DNA of 64,000 nt from Chloroflexi bacterium CFX4 (GCA_021404685.1 QWHC01000008.1:62001-126000), one strand, 5' to 3'. Positions 32,182 through 41,431 are shown, numbered from the stretch's first letter. Made by a program: numbers and translations. Notes: generated from the letters alone by a model not told the origin.

Positions 32182-32952
32182 TTAAGCGCCTTTTGCCTCT
32201 TGCGCCAGGCGCACCAATGCCGTGAAGTCATTCACCTTTAAGGATGCGCCGCCAACCAACGCGCCGTCAATCTCAGGCATAGACATATAAGCGAGCATGT
32301 TCTCAGGCTTCACGCTGCCGCCATACTGAATCCGCACCGTCTCGGCGGCGGCTGCGCCATAGAGTTCTGCCAACACATCGCGCACCGCCTCTTTAATGGT
32401 CTGGTTGGCATCCTCAGGTGAGGCATTCCTGCCCGTGCCAATTGCCCAGATCGGTTCATAGGCAATCACAACATTCGCCAGTGACTCAGGCGGAATGCCC
32501 TCAAAGGCAGCGCGCACTTGCCCACCGACATGGGCGACGGTTTGCCCTTCCTCGCGCTGCGCCAACGACTCACCCACCGCGATAATTGGCTTGAGTCCGC
32601 CTGCCAGCAGCGCCTTTGCCTTCGCGTTGATCATGGCGTCTGTCTCGCCCTGATATTGGCGGACTTCCGAATGCCCAATAATCACATACTCGACTAAGCC
32701 TTGCAGCATTGGGACGGAAACGCTGCCCGTATACGCGCCGTGCGGCTCTTGATGCACATTCTGGGCGCCAACCTTGATCGGCGTGCCGCGCAAGGCTGCC
32801 GCCACCGCAGGAATTGCCACAAAGGGCGGGCAAACCACACGCTCCACGCCCTCAAAGGGCAGCAATGGTGCGATAATTGCTTGGGCGAACTCAGCCGCCT
32901 CAGCGGGAGTCTTATACATCTTCCAGTTGCCGGCAACAATCGGCAAACGCAT
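32182..32952 (-). CDS. tpiA: triosephosphate isomerase
   Basis: A 256-residue TIM-barrel enzyme interconverting glyceraldehyde-3-phosphate and dihydroxyacetone phosphate. Catalytic residues are present: Lys11 in GNWKMYK, His94 in IIGHSEVRQY, Glu166 in AYEPIWAIGTG, and the phosphate loops YGGSVKPEN and GALVGGASL. Two usual residues differ: the TGE motif reads TGS and HSERR reads HSEVR, which are variants rather than active-site losses. AAAGGACG precedes the ATG. It lies between the Ser/Thr kinase and the M50-like membrane protein on the same strand. Confidence 0.96.
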   Translation of the reverse strand: MRLPIVAGNWKMYKTPAEAAEFAQAIIAPLLPFEGVERVVCPPFVAIPAVAAALRGTPIKVGAQNVHQEPHGAYTGSVSVPMLQGLVEYVIIGHSEVRQYQGETDAMINAKAKALLAGGLKPIIAVGESLAQREEGQTVAHVGGQVRAAFEGIPPESLANVVIAYEPIWAIGTGRNASPEDANQTIKEAVRDVLAELYGAAAAETVRIQYGGSVKPENMLAYMSMPEIDGALVGGASLKVNDFTALVRLAQEAKGA

Positions 32953-33022
32953 TGTGTGAACGTCCTTTCGTTAGATGCAGGCTGCACAAGGCAGAGTGTA
33001 CCGCAAAGCGGGCTGCCCTGCC

Positions 33023-34912
33023 CTAGAGTTCGCGCAGCAGCTCAGTTGCCTTGCGCCCGATCCAATCAGTGCGGTCGGCTATGCGCTGCAAGGTGGTGCG
33101 GGACAGATCACCCTGACCTGCGTCCTTTGCCAAAATGCCTTTCACCAACGTGTATTCTGGTGTGCCGCTCTTGATCGCTTCTGCTTGCTTCAAAGTTGCC
33201 TCTGCCGCACGCGATTCGCCTTGTGTGTGCAGGAAAAGTGCTGCTAAGGCGGTCAGTTCGGCGGTTTTTGTCTCATTCACAGCCACTTGGAAGGCTTCAC
33301 CAATGGCAAGGGCGTTGGTCGTGCTGGTGGCATACGCATAGAGTGTTTGCCCTGCCATGTTATGGTGATTGGCGGTGCTGCGCGGCGTGCTGTACAGATA
33401 AGCGTTCAGCAGCACATTGGCGAAGATGAGCGCGCTGCCTGCGCCGCGTGCGAGGAATGCCTCAAGCCGCCCAATAAGCGCCGCCAAGAGGATCGGATTG
33501 TCTTTGGCAAGTTTTGCGCCAAGTTCAAAGCTCGCCTTTGCCTCACTGATCTTGTTGAGGCGATTTTGCACAAATGCCAGCACAAAATGGGCAACAGGGC
33601 TTTCAGGGTTGGCTTCCACAAGGCGCGTTGCCTGTGCCTCGCTCAGGAGGGCAATCGCGGCGGGCGTCAGGCTCTCCAGTGGATCAGCGTTGGCAGCCGC
33701 CAAGATGGGCGTGCGCTGAATAAGGTGGGTTGGTCGGGCAGTCTCAGGCGGTGCTGTGAAAGTGGGTAGCGGTGTAACGGTTGGTGGGCGTGTACCGGTG
33801 GGTGCGGGTGTCCACGTCGGCGGCAGGGTACGCACCACAGGCGAACTAGGCGGTATTTGAGTTGGCTGGGTGGTTGGGCTGCCAACAATGGCAGCAACAG
33901 TAGGGATGAGCGATTGCGCGTTTTGCTGGATCACGGCAATCAGCGCCACACCAACCACAATCACGGCAAGGGCTGCCAAACCCAGCAGCCAATTGCTGTT
34001 AGCACGTTTGGCGGGCGGGTTTGTTTTAAGCAGTATTGTTGGTTTCGGCGCGGCGGTTGACCCGCGCACGGGTGGCACATAGGGCGCGGCGGCAGCCTGC
34101 GCGAAGGCGTTGGCTAGGGCAGAGGCACTTGGATAGCGATCATTACGATCCTTTGCCAGTGCCTTCAGCAACACGCGCTCCACAACGCCCGAAACGTTCG
34201 GCTTAATCGTGCTTGGCAGCGGCAGCGGCGCGTAAATATGGTTGTGGATGATCGCAATAGGCGTATCCGCTGTGTATGGCACACGCCCGACAACCATCTC
34301 ATACAGCATGACGCCGAAAGAATAGACATCTGTGCGCGGATCGAGATCGCGTGCGCCTTGCGCCTGCTCAGGCGAGATGTATTGCGGTGTGCCGAGCAGT
34401 GTATCTTGGCTGAGAGTCGATTCGCCGCTGCTGGCAATGCGCGCCAAGCCAAAATCGGCAATATAAACCTGCCCCTGCTTATCAATCAGCACGTTAGAAG
34501 GCTTAATATCACGGTGCAGCACATCACGGCTGTGGGCAAAATCAAGGGCGGCTGCCACATCGCGCACGATGCGGACGATCTCATCCATCGTCAGCGTGCC
34601 TTGATCCATGCGTGCCTTGAGCGTTTGCCCTTCCACAAACTTCATGACAAGGTATGCCGCACCGTTGTGATCGTTAAAATCATAAATTGGCACGATGTTT
34701 GGATGTTCAAGGCGCGCCACGATTTGCGCTTCGCGTTTGAAACGCTCTAGGAAGCCTGCCTCGCTTTTGAAGAAGGTGTGCAGCACCTTCAGCGCCACAT
34801 CTCGATCAAGGTTGGCATGATAGGCACGGTAAACGGTTGCCATGCCGCCCTGCCCAAGTTGTTCCGTAATGCGATAGGCACCAACCGTCTCACCAATACT
34901 GAAGCCTGCCAT
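33023..34912 (-). CDS. Hanks-type Ser/Thr protein kinase with extracytoplasmic TPR-like domain
   Basis: A 629-residue protein. Residues 10-270 are a complete kinase domain: GQGGMATVYRA loop, Lys42 in VALKVL, HRDIKPSN (Asp135), DFGLA (Asp153), and GTPQYISPEQAQG. A membrane helix at about 307-328 (NWLLGLAALAVIVVGVALIA) leads to a Pro/Thr-rich linker (LPPTWTPAPTGTRPPTVTP) and a helical, TPR-like C-terminal domain (SPVAHFVLAFVQNRLNKISE and on). So it is a membrane receptor kinase without PASTA repeats. The start at 34912 follows AGAGGGTG; the frame extends to 34960. Targets are unknown. Confidence 0.93.
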   Translation of the reverse strand: MAGFSIGETVGAYRITEQLGQGGMATVYRAYHANLDRDVALKVLHTFFKSEAGFLERFKREAQIVARLEHPNIVPIYDFNDHNGAAYLVMKFVEGQTLKARMDQGTLTMDEIVRIVRDVAAALDFAHSRDVLHRDIKPSNVLIDKQGQVYIADFGLARIASSGESTLSQDTLLGTPQYISPEQAQGARDLDPRTDVYSFGVMLYEMVVGRVPYTADTPIAIIHNHIYAPLPLPSTIKPNVSGVVERVLLKALAKDRNDRYPSASALANAFAQAAAAPYVPPVRGSTAAPKPTILLKTNPPAKRANSNWLLGLAALAVIVVGVALIAVIQQNAQSLIPTVAAIVGSPTTQPTQIPPSSPVVRTLPPTWTPAPTGTRPPTVTPLPTFTAPPETARPTHLIQRTPILAAANADPLESLTPAAIALLSEAQATRLVEANPESPVAHFVLAFVQNRLNKISEAKASFELGAKLAKDNPILLAALIGRLEAFLARGAGSALIFANVLLNAYLYSTPRSTANHHNMAGQTLYAYATSTTNALAIGEAFQVAVNETKTAELTALAALFLHTQGESRAAEATLKQAEAIKSGTPEYTLVKGILAKDAGQGDLSRTTLQRIADRTDWIGRKATELLREL

Positions 34913-35027
34913 TGCTGCACCCTCTTGTTTGTGCTGAGCATTCTGCCTTGTGCATAGCATACCTGAAAATCGGCGTGCAGGTGTTAAGGCGTTGTGAATA
35001 TTTGGTGCAGATCAAAAAGGGCAACGT

Positions 35028-35056
35028 TTGTGTTCTGTGTGCGTAGTTCGTACAAT
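35028..35056 (+). promoter_or_regulatory. promoter of the 35096 gene
   Basis: TTGTGT (35028-35033), 17-nt spacer, TACAAT (35051-35056), 40 nt ahead of the start codon. Confidence 0.5.
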
Positions 35057-35095
35057 AGCATAGAGTCCTTACCGTCACTGATGGAGCTTTGATCA

Positions 35096-35743
35096 ATGTC
35101 CTTTTTCCTTTCCCTTGCCAAAGGTGATCTAACTGCCCGCAATATGCTTAAAGAGGCAGTCATTGCACGCTATGCCACGCGCCCGCTGCCTTTTGAAGCA
35201 TTGGTGCTGACTCTGACACGGCAAGGACGCGCTTTCTTGGGCTTACCAGTTGCCATCACCACAGAAATTGCCTACGCTGAGCCTGACCGCTGGCAGCGGC
35301 GCGAAACACGCCGTTTGTTTGGGCTGCCGCTTGGCACACAAACCGAAACGCTTGATGGGCAGAGCGATCCGCTGCTGCAAGAGAGTCTGCGCCGCCAGCA
35401 GTGGGCATTCCGTGCGTTGATGCTCACACCGCTCACGCGGGAAGGCGTTACGCTGACTTCGGTTGCCGAGCGCGCCTTTCAGGCAGTGCATGATGATCAA
35501 CCGGAGAACATTGCCACGCTGTACTTGAATCCTGACTATAGCCTTGCCGCCGTCGAAATTGAGCGTTATCGCCTTACCGATAAGCGCCGCTTGCCCTACA
35601 TGCTGCGCCCTGAAGGTGGCTTCCAAAACATAGATAATATGAGCCTGCCCACACAGATCGCTGAACAGTGGGGCAGCGAATCTAGCACGGTTTACACTGT
35701 GCGCGGCGCACAAATGGTGGATAGGTGGCAGGCGAATGCCTGA
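35096..35743 (+). CDS. hypothetical protein
   Basis: A 215-residue protein that I do not recognise. It has no signal peptide or membrane helix. It is rich in Arg and Leu, with a basic N-terminus (ARNMLKEAVIARYATR), an Arg-rich centre (RWQRRETRRLFGLPLG, ESLRRQQWAFRAL) and a C-terminal half with alternating polar and hydrophobic strands (NIATLYLNPDYSLAAVEIERYRL). A GGAG lies 11 bases before the ATG. It has its own promoter, and is divergent from the kinase gene, with which it shares the 183-nt control region. A cytoplasmic role is likely; nothing more can be said. Confidence 0.7.
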   Translation: MSFFLSLAKGDLTARNMLKEAVIARYATRPLPFEALVLTLTRQGRAFLGLPVAITTEIAYAEPDRWQRRETRRLFGLPLGTQTETLDGQSDPLLQESLRRQQWAFRALMLTPLTREGVTLTSVAERAFQAVHDDQPENIATLYLNPDYSLAAVEIERYRLTDKRRLPYMLRPEGGFQNIDNMSLPTQIAEQWGSESSTVYTVRGAQMVDRWQANA

Positions 35744-35756
35744 TACGGTCTTTGGA

Positions 35757-35778
35757 TGGGCAGGATAAATCCCGCCCA
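35757..35778 (+). terminator. weak hairpin after the 35096 gene
   Basis: TGGGC-A-GGA / TCC-C-GCCCA, 5 bp plus 3 bp with one mismatch and loop TAAA, 14 nt after the stop; no T-run follows. The remaining 237 nt to the next start at 36016 hold a TATACT at 35977-35982 and no gene. Confidence 0.4.
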
Positions 35779-36015
35779 CACAGTCTCTCGTTAGGATAGG
35801 CTACAGCGCACACTTAGCGCGCCTGATAAGTTGGTGCGGCTTCCTCAGCCATGCTTGCGGGCTACCAATAGCGGTAAACATCGGTGCGAAAAGTCCGCAT
35901 AGCCTCCAACAAGCTATAGCCTTGCCTTTCGCCACGCCTTTTGCGCTTATCATTCGTGATTTTCAGCACAAACTGCTATACTCTAGTAAAAGACCCTGAA
36001 ACTAGCGGATGCTTT

Positions 36016-36231
36016 ATGACTCCTTTCCCGTTCCCATTGGCGCATGGTGCGCTTGGTTGGTGGGATGAGATTTTTATCGCCCTTGCCGTCGGCATTTTTT
36101 TGGTGATGTTCTTTGCGCCGTTGGTGAATACTGCCCTACGCCGTCCACGCGACGACTCGCAGGCTGCCAGCACCACACCCAACGCCACGCCGCCAACCGA
36201 AAACACGCCCGATACCTTCCGCTTGGAGTGA
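36016..36231 (+). CDS. small single-pass membrane protein
   Basis: A 71-residue protein: a short N-terminal segment, one strong membrane helix (DEIFIALAVGIFLVMFFAPL), then a basic patch (RRPRDD) and a Ser/Thr/Pro-rich tail (TTPNATPPTENTPD). The start at 36016 is chosen because translation from 35941 would run through the promoter-like TATACT. The ribosome site is weak. It ends 7 nt before the CopC-CopD-cytochrome c gene, so it is probably cotranscribed and may be an accessory to it. Confidence 0.65.
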   Translation: MTPFPFPLAHGALGWWDEIFIALAVGIFLVMFFAPLVNTALRRPRDDSQAASTTPNATPPTENTPDTFRLE

Positions 36232-36238
36232 CTGCCTA

Positions 36239-38533
36239 ATGCGCCGCCGCCTACTGCTCAGCTTGTTTTTGTTGGTGCTTGCCTTGATCAGCGCGCCGCA
36301 GCCAACCCAAGCGCACGGCTACTTGATCCGCGTCATTCCCGATAACCGCGCCGTGCTTTCCCGCCCGCCAACGCGCATTCAGGCATGGTTTAGCGAAGGG
36401 CTGGAAGCGCGCTTCAGCACCATCACGCTGACGGATGAGCGCGGTGTCGCCATCGCCCTTGAAGATGCAGGCGTCGTGCCGAGCAATCCAGCGCAGCTTT
36501 CGGCGCGGGTGCCTAGCCCGCTGCCCGAAGGCGCCTATATCATCAATCTGCGGGTTGCCTTTGCCAGCGATGGGCATATCTACAACGAGCGCCTGGTCTT
36601 TTGGGTCGGCACGCCACGCGGCGAGCTGGCAATACGCGGTGATGGATCGCTGATTGATCCATTGGAGGCAGTGTGGCGGGCGATCAGCCTGCCGCCGCTT
36701 TACGCGCTGTTTGGTGGCGCGCTGCTCTATGTATGGGTGTTGCTGCCTGCTTGGCACAATCCAAGTTATCGGGCGGGCAGGCTGCCGCCGCGTCTAATGG
36801 CGCGTCTAAGCCTGATGGGTTGGCTGGCTGGCTGTGCTGCGCTCTTGGGGACGCTCCTCGCAGTGGTGCAGCAAAGTGCTGCGTTATTCGGCGTGCCGTT
36901 GGGTGTTGTGCTACGTGAAGGCTTGTGGCAAACCGTGCTGAACGATACGACCATTGGCGATACACTGCGCCTGCGCCTCTTGTTGATCGGCGCGCTGTTT
37001 GCACTGCTCTATGGCGTGCGCTACTTCACCGAGCGCCTGCCCGATTTCGTGGTGGCGCTGTGGGTGGCGATCATCGGCACGGGCGCCTCAGCCTTGTTCA
37101 CATTCTCCATGAGCAGCCATGCTGTCGGTGCGGATGTATGGGCAGTGCCATCGGTCTTTGTGCATTGGCTGCATATGCTTGCTACAGGCGCTTGGGCAGG
37201 CGGCTTGATCGGCTTGGCGTGGTTGTTGCCAACAGCGCTCGCGCCGCTGGAGGCAGCCCAACGGCGCGCCGCACTGAGCGCTGCCTTGCGTCGTTTTGCA
37301 GGTGTGGGCGTGGCTGCCGTGCTAATCTTGGTGACGACGGGCATTTACAACAGCGCCATTCAAATTCGCCAAGCGGCAGATTATGTCACAACGCCGTATG
37401 GTGTGGTGCTGCTGGCAAAATATGCGCTGGTTGCGCCGATGCTGCTCTTGGCGCTCTACCATCACCTGATCGTTGGACAAGATCGGCTGACGCAGGCTGT
37501 GCGGCGGCGCGCAGCGGCATTTGCCGAGCGGCTGAGCGCGGGCTTGCCGCACCTAGCGCGCAGCATTCGCCTAGAGGCATTGCTTGGTGTGCTGGTGCTG
37601 TTTGCCACCGCGATCTTGGCTGCCAACGCGCCGCCGCTGCCAACTCAGCGCGAGGCTGTGCCGTTGCTCAGCGCTGCGGGCGAGTCGGCATCCCTTCAAG
37701 CGACGCTCAGCCTTGATCCGGGCGGCGTAGGTGGCAATACTTATGAAGTGCATCTAAGCCAAGCAGGCACGCCACTGCAAGGCGCACAGGTGAGCGTGCG
37801 CTTTGCCTTCCCAAGCCTTGATCGGCGAGCGCGGGCAATTCCGCTGGATGATGCAGGTGATGGCAGCTACCTTTCCGCCGGCTTGGAACTGGATCGGGCG
37901 GGCGCGTGGTGGGCGCTGCTCGATGTTTATCCGCCCAACGCCACGCCTGAGTCAGCACCGCAGCGCATTGCCTTGCCAATTGAGGTGCCTGCTGTGGCGC
38001 CAGCCCTGAACTTGCGCCAGCCTTCCGCCTTGAATGTGCTGAGCGCGCTCGCGGTTGGCGCAGCGTTGATCGGCTTGGTGCTGCCGCCGATTGTGCGCCG
38101 CGTGCGGCGAGTCCACTTCACGCCTGAGATCGCCTTTATCTTCATCGCGCTGCTGCTGGTGACAGTTGCTTTCAGCATTGGCGGCGCGTTCATTGTGAGT
38201 GAGGCAAGCCAACAGACGGATCGCTTGCGTAATCCGCCGCCGCAGATTGTGAATCCGACCTTGCCTGATGCCGAATCACTCCTGCGTGGTGCGGCAGCCT
38301 ATGCACAAAATTGTGCAGCCTGCCACGGCGTGCGTGGTGAAGGCGACGGCGAACGCGCCGCCGAATTTGCCCGAATGCCGCGCATTCGCACGCTTGTGGA
38401 GACGCGCCGCGACGAAGCGCTGTTCAATGCCCTGCGGCGTGGCATTGGCGCTATGCCTGCCCTGCCCTTAGACGAGCAAACGGCGTGGGACATTGTGAAC
38501 TACTTGCGTACGCCTGCCTTCTTGGGGCGCTAA
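36239..38533 (+). CDS. CopC-CopD fusion with C-terminal cytochrome c domain
   Basis: A 764-residue protein. Signal peptide to about residue 25, then a CopC domain starting at the mature His (AHGYLIRVIPDNRAVLSRPP, GAYIINLRVAFASDGH). Residues about 140-450 are the CopD membrane region (eight or so helices, including SSHAVGADVWAVPSVFVHW). Residues about 475-590 form a YtkA/FixH-like beta domain (YEVHLSQAGTPLQGAQVSVR), one further helix pair follows, and the last 80 residues are a class I cytochrome c with CAACH (Cys692, Cys695, His696) and axial Met739. CopC/CopD take part in copper uptake or delivery. The joining to a haem domain suggests copper supply to, or redox work with, a terminal oxidase. 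Confidence 0.85.
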   Translation: MRRRLLLSLFLLVLALISAPQPTQAHGYLIRVIPDNRAVLSRPPTRIQAWFSEGLEARFSTITLTDERGVAIALEDAGVVPSNPAQLSARVPSPLPEGAYIINLRVAFASDGHIYNERLVFWVGTPRGELAIRGDGSLIDPLEAVWRAISLPPLYALFGGALLYVWVLLPAWHNPSYRAGRLPPRLMARLSLMGWLAGCAALLGTLLAVVQQSAALFGVPLGVVLREGLWQTVLNDTTIGDTLRLRLLLIGALFALLYGVRYFTERLPDFVVALWVAIIGTGASALFTFSMSSHAVGADVWAVPSVFVHWLHMLATGAWAGGLIGLAWLLPTALAPLEAAQRRAALSAALRRFAGVGVAAVLILVTTGIYNSAIQIRQAADYVTTPYGVVLLAKYALVAPMLLLALYHHLIVGQDRLTQAVRRRAAAFAERLSAGLPHLARSIRLEALLGVLVLFATAILAANAPPLPTQREAVPLLSAAGESASLQATLSLDPGGVGGNTYEVHLSQAGTPLQGAQVSVRFAFPSLDRRARAIPLDDAGDGSYLSAGLELDRAGAWWALLDVYPPNATPESAPQRIALPIEVPAVAPALNLRQPSALNVLSALAVGAALIGLVLPPIVRRVRRVHFTPEIAFIFIALLLVTVAFSIGGAFIVSEASQQTDRLRNPPPQIVNPTLPDAESLLRGAAAYAQNCAACHGVRGEGDGERAAEFARMPRIRTLVETRRDEALFNALRRGIGAMPALPLDEQTAWDIVNYLRTPAFLGR

Positions 38534-39438
38534 AGCGCCTCGATTACCTCTAGTAGTGCCGCAGTTTGGCTAAGGATGCGCGCTTTGTGCGCGGTGAGGT
38601 CGGGCGCGAAGCCCAGCACAGACGCAACCTCCGAAATGGGCTGCCAATCGGCGGCAAGCTGGCGAAAATGGCAGAGTGCGCCTTCCACCATGCCGTGCTG
38701 CGCGGCAGGCAAAACATCGTAGCGCAGATCGTCATCGAAAGCATCGCGCACGGCAGGCGGCAGCCCTTGATAGGCTATCAGGAAGTTTTCCCAACTGGTC
38801 TGCCCATCCAAGCTGAAAATTTGGCGCAGTAAGGCGTGACTCTGAGGGCTATCGGCAAGCCGTTCGGGAATACGCATCACGCTGGAGAGCAGCCCGCCGC
38901 GCTTCATCCAATAGGCGCTGACGCCATACATAATGGCGATTCGGCGCGCTGCAAGAATAGCATCAGTAGGCGCTTCAGCCGCCAAGTCTGCCAAACACTG
39001 CTGCCCATAGCGCAGATAGTTCGTGGCGCGCTGCCCTAACCATGCCTTATCGCTCGTTAGGTGCTGCACCTGCGCCACCACTTGCGAAAGCGTCCCCTCA
39101 TGATCAAACAGCACCCGTGCGCCCCATAATGCCTCCAACGGTGTTACGCCGTCTTCTTCGGCGCTGAACAGCGGTGGCTGCAAAAAGCGCTCTGTCGTCC
39201 AGCCGTGCAGCCATGCCAACGGCTTAATGTCAATCTCCCAATAGACGCCTTCTAGGCTGCCATCTTCAAAGTCTTCCTCGTTGTGCGCCCAGAAGCCCCA
39301 AAAATCCAGATCAGAGCCGTGCCACGTCATGCCGCGTGCCAGTGAACCAGTCAGCGCGCAAGCGATCAGATCGCCGCGCCCAGCAAAAGCAGCCGCTTGC
39401 TGTGCCGCCAAATCTTCAAGTGATTCCTGATATGTCAT
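38530..39438 (-). CDS. nucleotidyltransferase-fold protein (aminoglycoside/MNT-like)
   Basis: A 302-residue protein. The Pol-beta-like signature is ALTGSLARGMTWHGSDLDFWG with the two Asp, and a third Asp in GVYWEIDIKP, so the metal site is complete. The C-terminal two thirds are helical and resemble the substrate-binding part of kanamycin nucleotidyltransferase-like or HEPN-linked proteins. The substrate is unknown: antibiotic modification, or toxin-antitoxin AMPylation, are both possible, but no partner toxin or antitoxin gene is adjacent. The start at 39438 (MTYQESLEDL) is preceded by a weak TAGG; the frame is open to 39750 through mraY and its terminator. Its stop overlaps that of the convergent cop gene. 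Confidence 0.75.
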   Translation of the reverse strand: MTYQESLEDLAAQQAAAFAGRGDLIACALTGSLARGMTWHGSDLDFWGFWAHNEEDFEDGSLEGVYWEIDIKPLAWLHGWTTERFLQPPLFSAEEDGVTPLEALWGARVLFDHEGTLSQVVAQVQHLTSDKAWLGQRATNYLRYGQQCLADLAAEAPTDAILAARRIAIMYGVSAYWMKRGGLLSSVMRIPERLADSPQSHALLRQIFSLDGQTSWENFLIAYQGLPPAVRDAFDDDLRYDVLPAAQHGMVEGALCHFRQLAADWQPISEVASVLGFAPDLTAHKARILSQTAALLEVIEAL

Positions 39439-39503
39439 CGTTTTACCTAAAAATATGCTATGTATGCTCTGACTCTCAAGGCAAACCTGCATTGCCAAAC
39501 GCG

Positions 39504-39521
39504 GGCAGGGTTCGCCCTGCC
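39504..39521 (-). terminator. hairpin at the end of mraY
   Basis: A perfect 7-bp stem GGCAGGG/CCCTGCC with loop TTCG directly abuts the mraY stop codon. No long T-run follows on the minus strand. Confidence 0.6.
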
Positions 39522-40538
39522 TCACCGAATCAGGGCGAGCGCTACACCGACCATTGCACTGAGGATGCCGATCATCCAGAAGCGCTGCACCACCTGCGAT
39601 TCGCTCCAACCGCCCATCTGAAAGTGATAGTGCAGCGGCGAGCGCCGAAACAGCCGCGCACCGCCCGACCAGCGGAAATACAGCACCTGCGTCACCACAC
39701 TGAGCAGCTCTGCCACCGGCACCGCCGCGATGATCGGCAGCAGCAGCCATTGTCCGGTCATGATGGCGACTGTGCCAAGCGCCGCGCCCAACGCCAACGC
39801 GCCGGTATCGCCCATGAAAAGCTGCGCCGGCAGCGCGTTATACCACAGAAAGGCAAAGCAGGCGCCCACCACCAAAAAGCAGAACTGCACGAGAAAAATC
39901 TGCCCTTGCACTAGGGCAATCAAGCCATAGGCAACGAAGGCACACGCCATTAGCGTTCCCGCCAAGCCGTCCATCCCGTCGCTGAAGTTGGTGGCGTTGG
40001 AACTGCCCACAATGATAAACACAGTGATTGGGATGAAGATCAGCGGCGAGAGGTTCAATGTAATGCCCATCACCGGGATGTACATCTCATTGGCAAACTG
40101 AAAGCCGCCATCCAACAGCGAGATTGCCGCCGCCACAATGCCCGCCAAGACGATCTGTGCGATGAGCTTTGCCCGCGCCGAGATGCCCTCGCCCTTGTTG
40201 CGAAGTTTCGTCCAGTCGTCTATAGCGCCCAGCGTGCCAAAGCTGATCAGCACGAAAAGCGGCACCAAGATGCTGATGCCCGTGCCGACCTCTGAAGGGC
40301 GCAACAGGTTGGCGATGTTCAACAACAGCGTGATCAGCACGACTGGCACAAGGATCAGCACACCGCCCATCGTTGGCGTGCCTTCTTTGCTGCTGTGCCA
40401 TTCTGGGCTGTCCTCACGGATGCGCTGCCCAACCTTCAGGCGGCGCAGCACTTCTACCAATGGGCTGCCCCAGATGACGGCTAATAAAAAGGTGACGCTG
40501 CCGAGCGTCAGAGCAAAAGGCAGTGGATCGGCAATCAT
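39522..40538 (-). CDS. mraY: phospho-N-acetylmuramoyl-pentapeptide transferase
   Basis: A 338-residue membrane enzyme that makes lipid I in peptidoglycan synthesis. Motifs seen: EGTPTMGGVLIL, FGTLGAIDDWTKLRNKGEGISARAK with the DDxxK pair, SSNATNFSDGMDGLAGTL, the NALPAQLFMGDTGALALGAALG loop, and SPLHYHFQMGGWSESQVVQRFW at the end. About ten membrane helices. It overlaps the upstream dehydrogenase gene by 4 nt (ATGA), an unusual partner, since mraY normally lies among mur genes. Its presence shows that the host makes peptidoglycan. Confidence 0.95.
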   Translation of the reverse strand: MIADPLPFALTLGSVTFLLAVIWGSPLVEVLRRLKVGQRIREDSPEWHSSKEGTPTMGGVLILVPVVLITLLLNIANLLRPSEVGTGISILVPLFVLISFGTLGAIDDWTKLRNKGEGISARAKLIAQIVLAGIVAAAISLLDGGFQFANEMYIPVMGITLNLSPLIFIPITVFIIVGSSNATNFSDGMDGLAGTLMACAFVAYGLIALVQGQIFLVQFCFLVVGACFAFLWYNALPAQLFMGDTGALALGAALGTVAIMTGQWLLLPIIAAVPVAELLSVVTQVLYFRWSGGARLFRRSPLHYHFQMGGWSESQVVQRFWMIGILSAMVGVALALIR

Positions 40539-41431
40539 GAGTCGGCTTGCCCCACGCGCACATTGGCGATTTGCTCAAAGACGCTCAGCACCGCCGCGTT
40601 ATCCAATTCGCCGCCGCCGTTTTCCACCATCTGCCGAAAGACTTCGGTCGCAATCTCGCTGAGCGGCAGCGGCGCGCCGTAGGTTTTGCCCGTCTCCAAC
40701 ACGATGTTTAGGTCTTTCAACTGCATTCGTGCCTTAAAGCCCGGCGTGCGGATGCCTTCCGCCAAGCGCTGCGGCTTGGTGTCCAGCGTCCAGCATTGGG
40801 CAGCGCCGCCGCGAATTGCCGCCACCACCTTAAAAGGATCAACACCCGCCTTTTGCGCCAACACCAGCAGTTCGCCCATCGCCACCATCTGCGCGGCAAC
40901 CATGATCTGGTTGCAGGCTTTGGCAATCTGTCCCGCGCCGCTTTCGCCAACATGAGTCCATGCCTTGCCCGTCGCTTGGAAAACGGGAATCGCTTTGGTG
41001 AAAGCCTCTGCGCTGCCGCCCACCATATAGACCAACGTCGCCTGTTCCGCGCCGATTTGCCCGCCGCTGACGGGTGCATCAAGGGCTGGCACGCCATGCA
41101 GCGCCAAAGACTGTGCCAACATGCGCGCCGTCTCAGGCTTGATGGTGCTGTTATCCATAAAGATTAGCCCACTATGGGCACCTTCGACCACGCCGTGTTC
41201 GCCCAACACGACCTGTGCCACATCTGCGGAATCGGGCAGGTTGGTGCAGAGAATATCCACCTGACGGGCGACCTCAGCCGGCGTCTCGGCAGGCAGCGCG
41301 CCTTCGGTTGCCAACTGATCCACAATGGCACGGCTGCGGTTATGTACGACCACCTGAAAGCCCGCTCGGAGCAAGTTTCGCGCTATGGGCGCGCCCATCA
41401 ACCCTAGACCAATATAGCCAACCCGCAGCAT
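40535..41431 (-). CDS. beta-hydroxyacid dehydrogenase (3-hydroxyisobutyrate / tartronate semialdehyde reductase-like)
   Basis: A 298-residue NAD(P)-dependent enzyme. Diagnostic blocks: VGYIGLGLMGAPIARNLL (nucleotide-binding), FMDNSTIKPETARMLA, DAPVSGGQIGAEQATLVYMVGG (substrate loop), and GAGQIAKACNQIMVAAQMVAMGE with the catalytic Lys. The start at 41431 has GGGAGAGG upstream. The exact hydroxyacid cannot be told; GarR/GlxR and MmsB are the nearest named types. It overlaps mraY and is therefore cotranscribed with it, which is not an obvious functional pairing. Confidence 0.9.
   Translation of the reverse strand: MLRVGYIGLGLMGAPIARNLLRAGFQVVVHNRSRAIVDQLATEGALPAETPAEVARQVDILCTNLPDSADVAQVVLGEHGVVEGAHSGLIFMDNSTIKPETARMLAQSLALHGVPALDAPVSGGQIGAEQATLVYMVGGSAEAFTKAIPVFQATGKAWTHVGESGAGQIAKACNQIMVAAQMVAMGELLVLAQKAGVDPFKVVAAIRGGAAQCWTLDTKPQRLAEGIRTPGFKARMQLKDLNIVLETGKTYGAPLPLSEIATEVFRQMVENGGGELDNAAVLSVFEQIANVRVGQADS

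Noticed and set aside
38530..39438. Toxin-antitoxin pair based on the nucleotidyltransferase
   Set aside because: No HEPN or other small partner gene is adjacent; neighbours are mraY and the cop fusion.
39439..39750. N-terminal extension of the nucleotidyltransferase frame
   Set aside because: It would run through the mraY coding region and its end hairpin; the fold begins at MTYQESLEDL.
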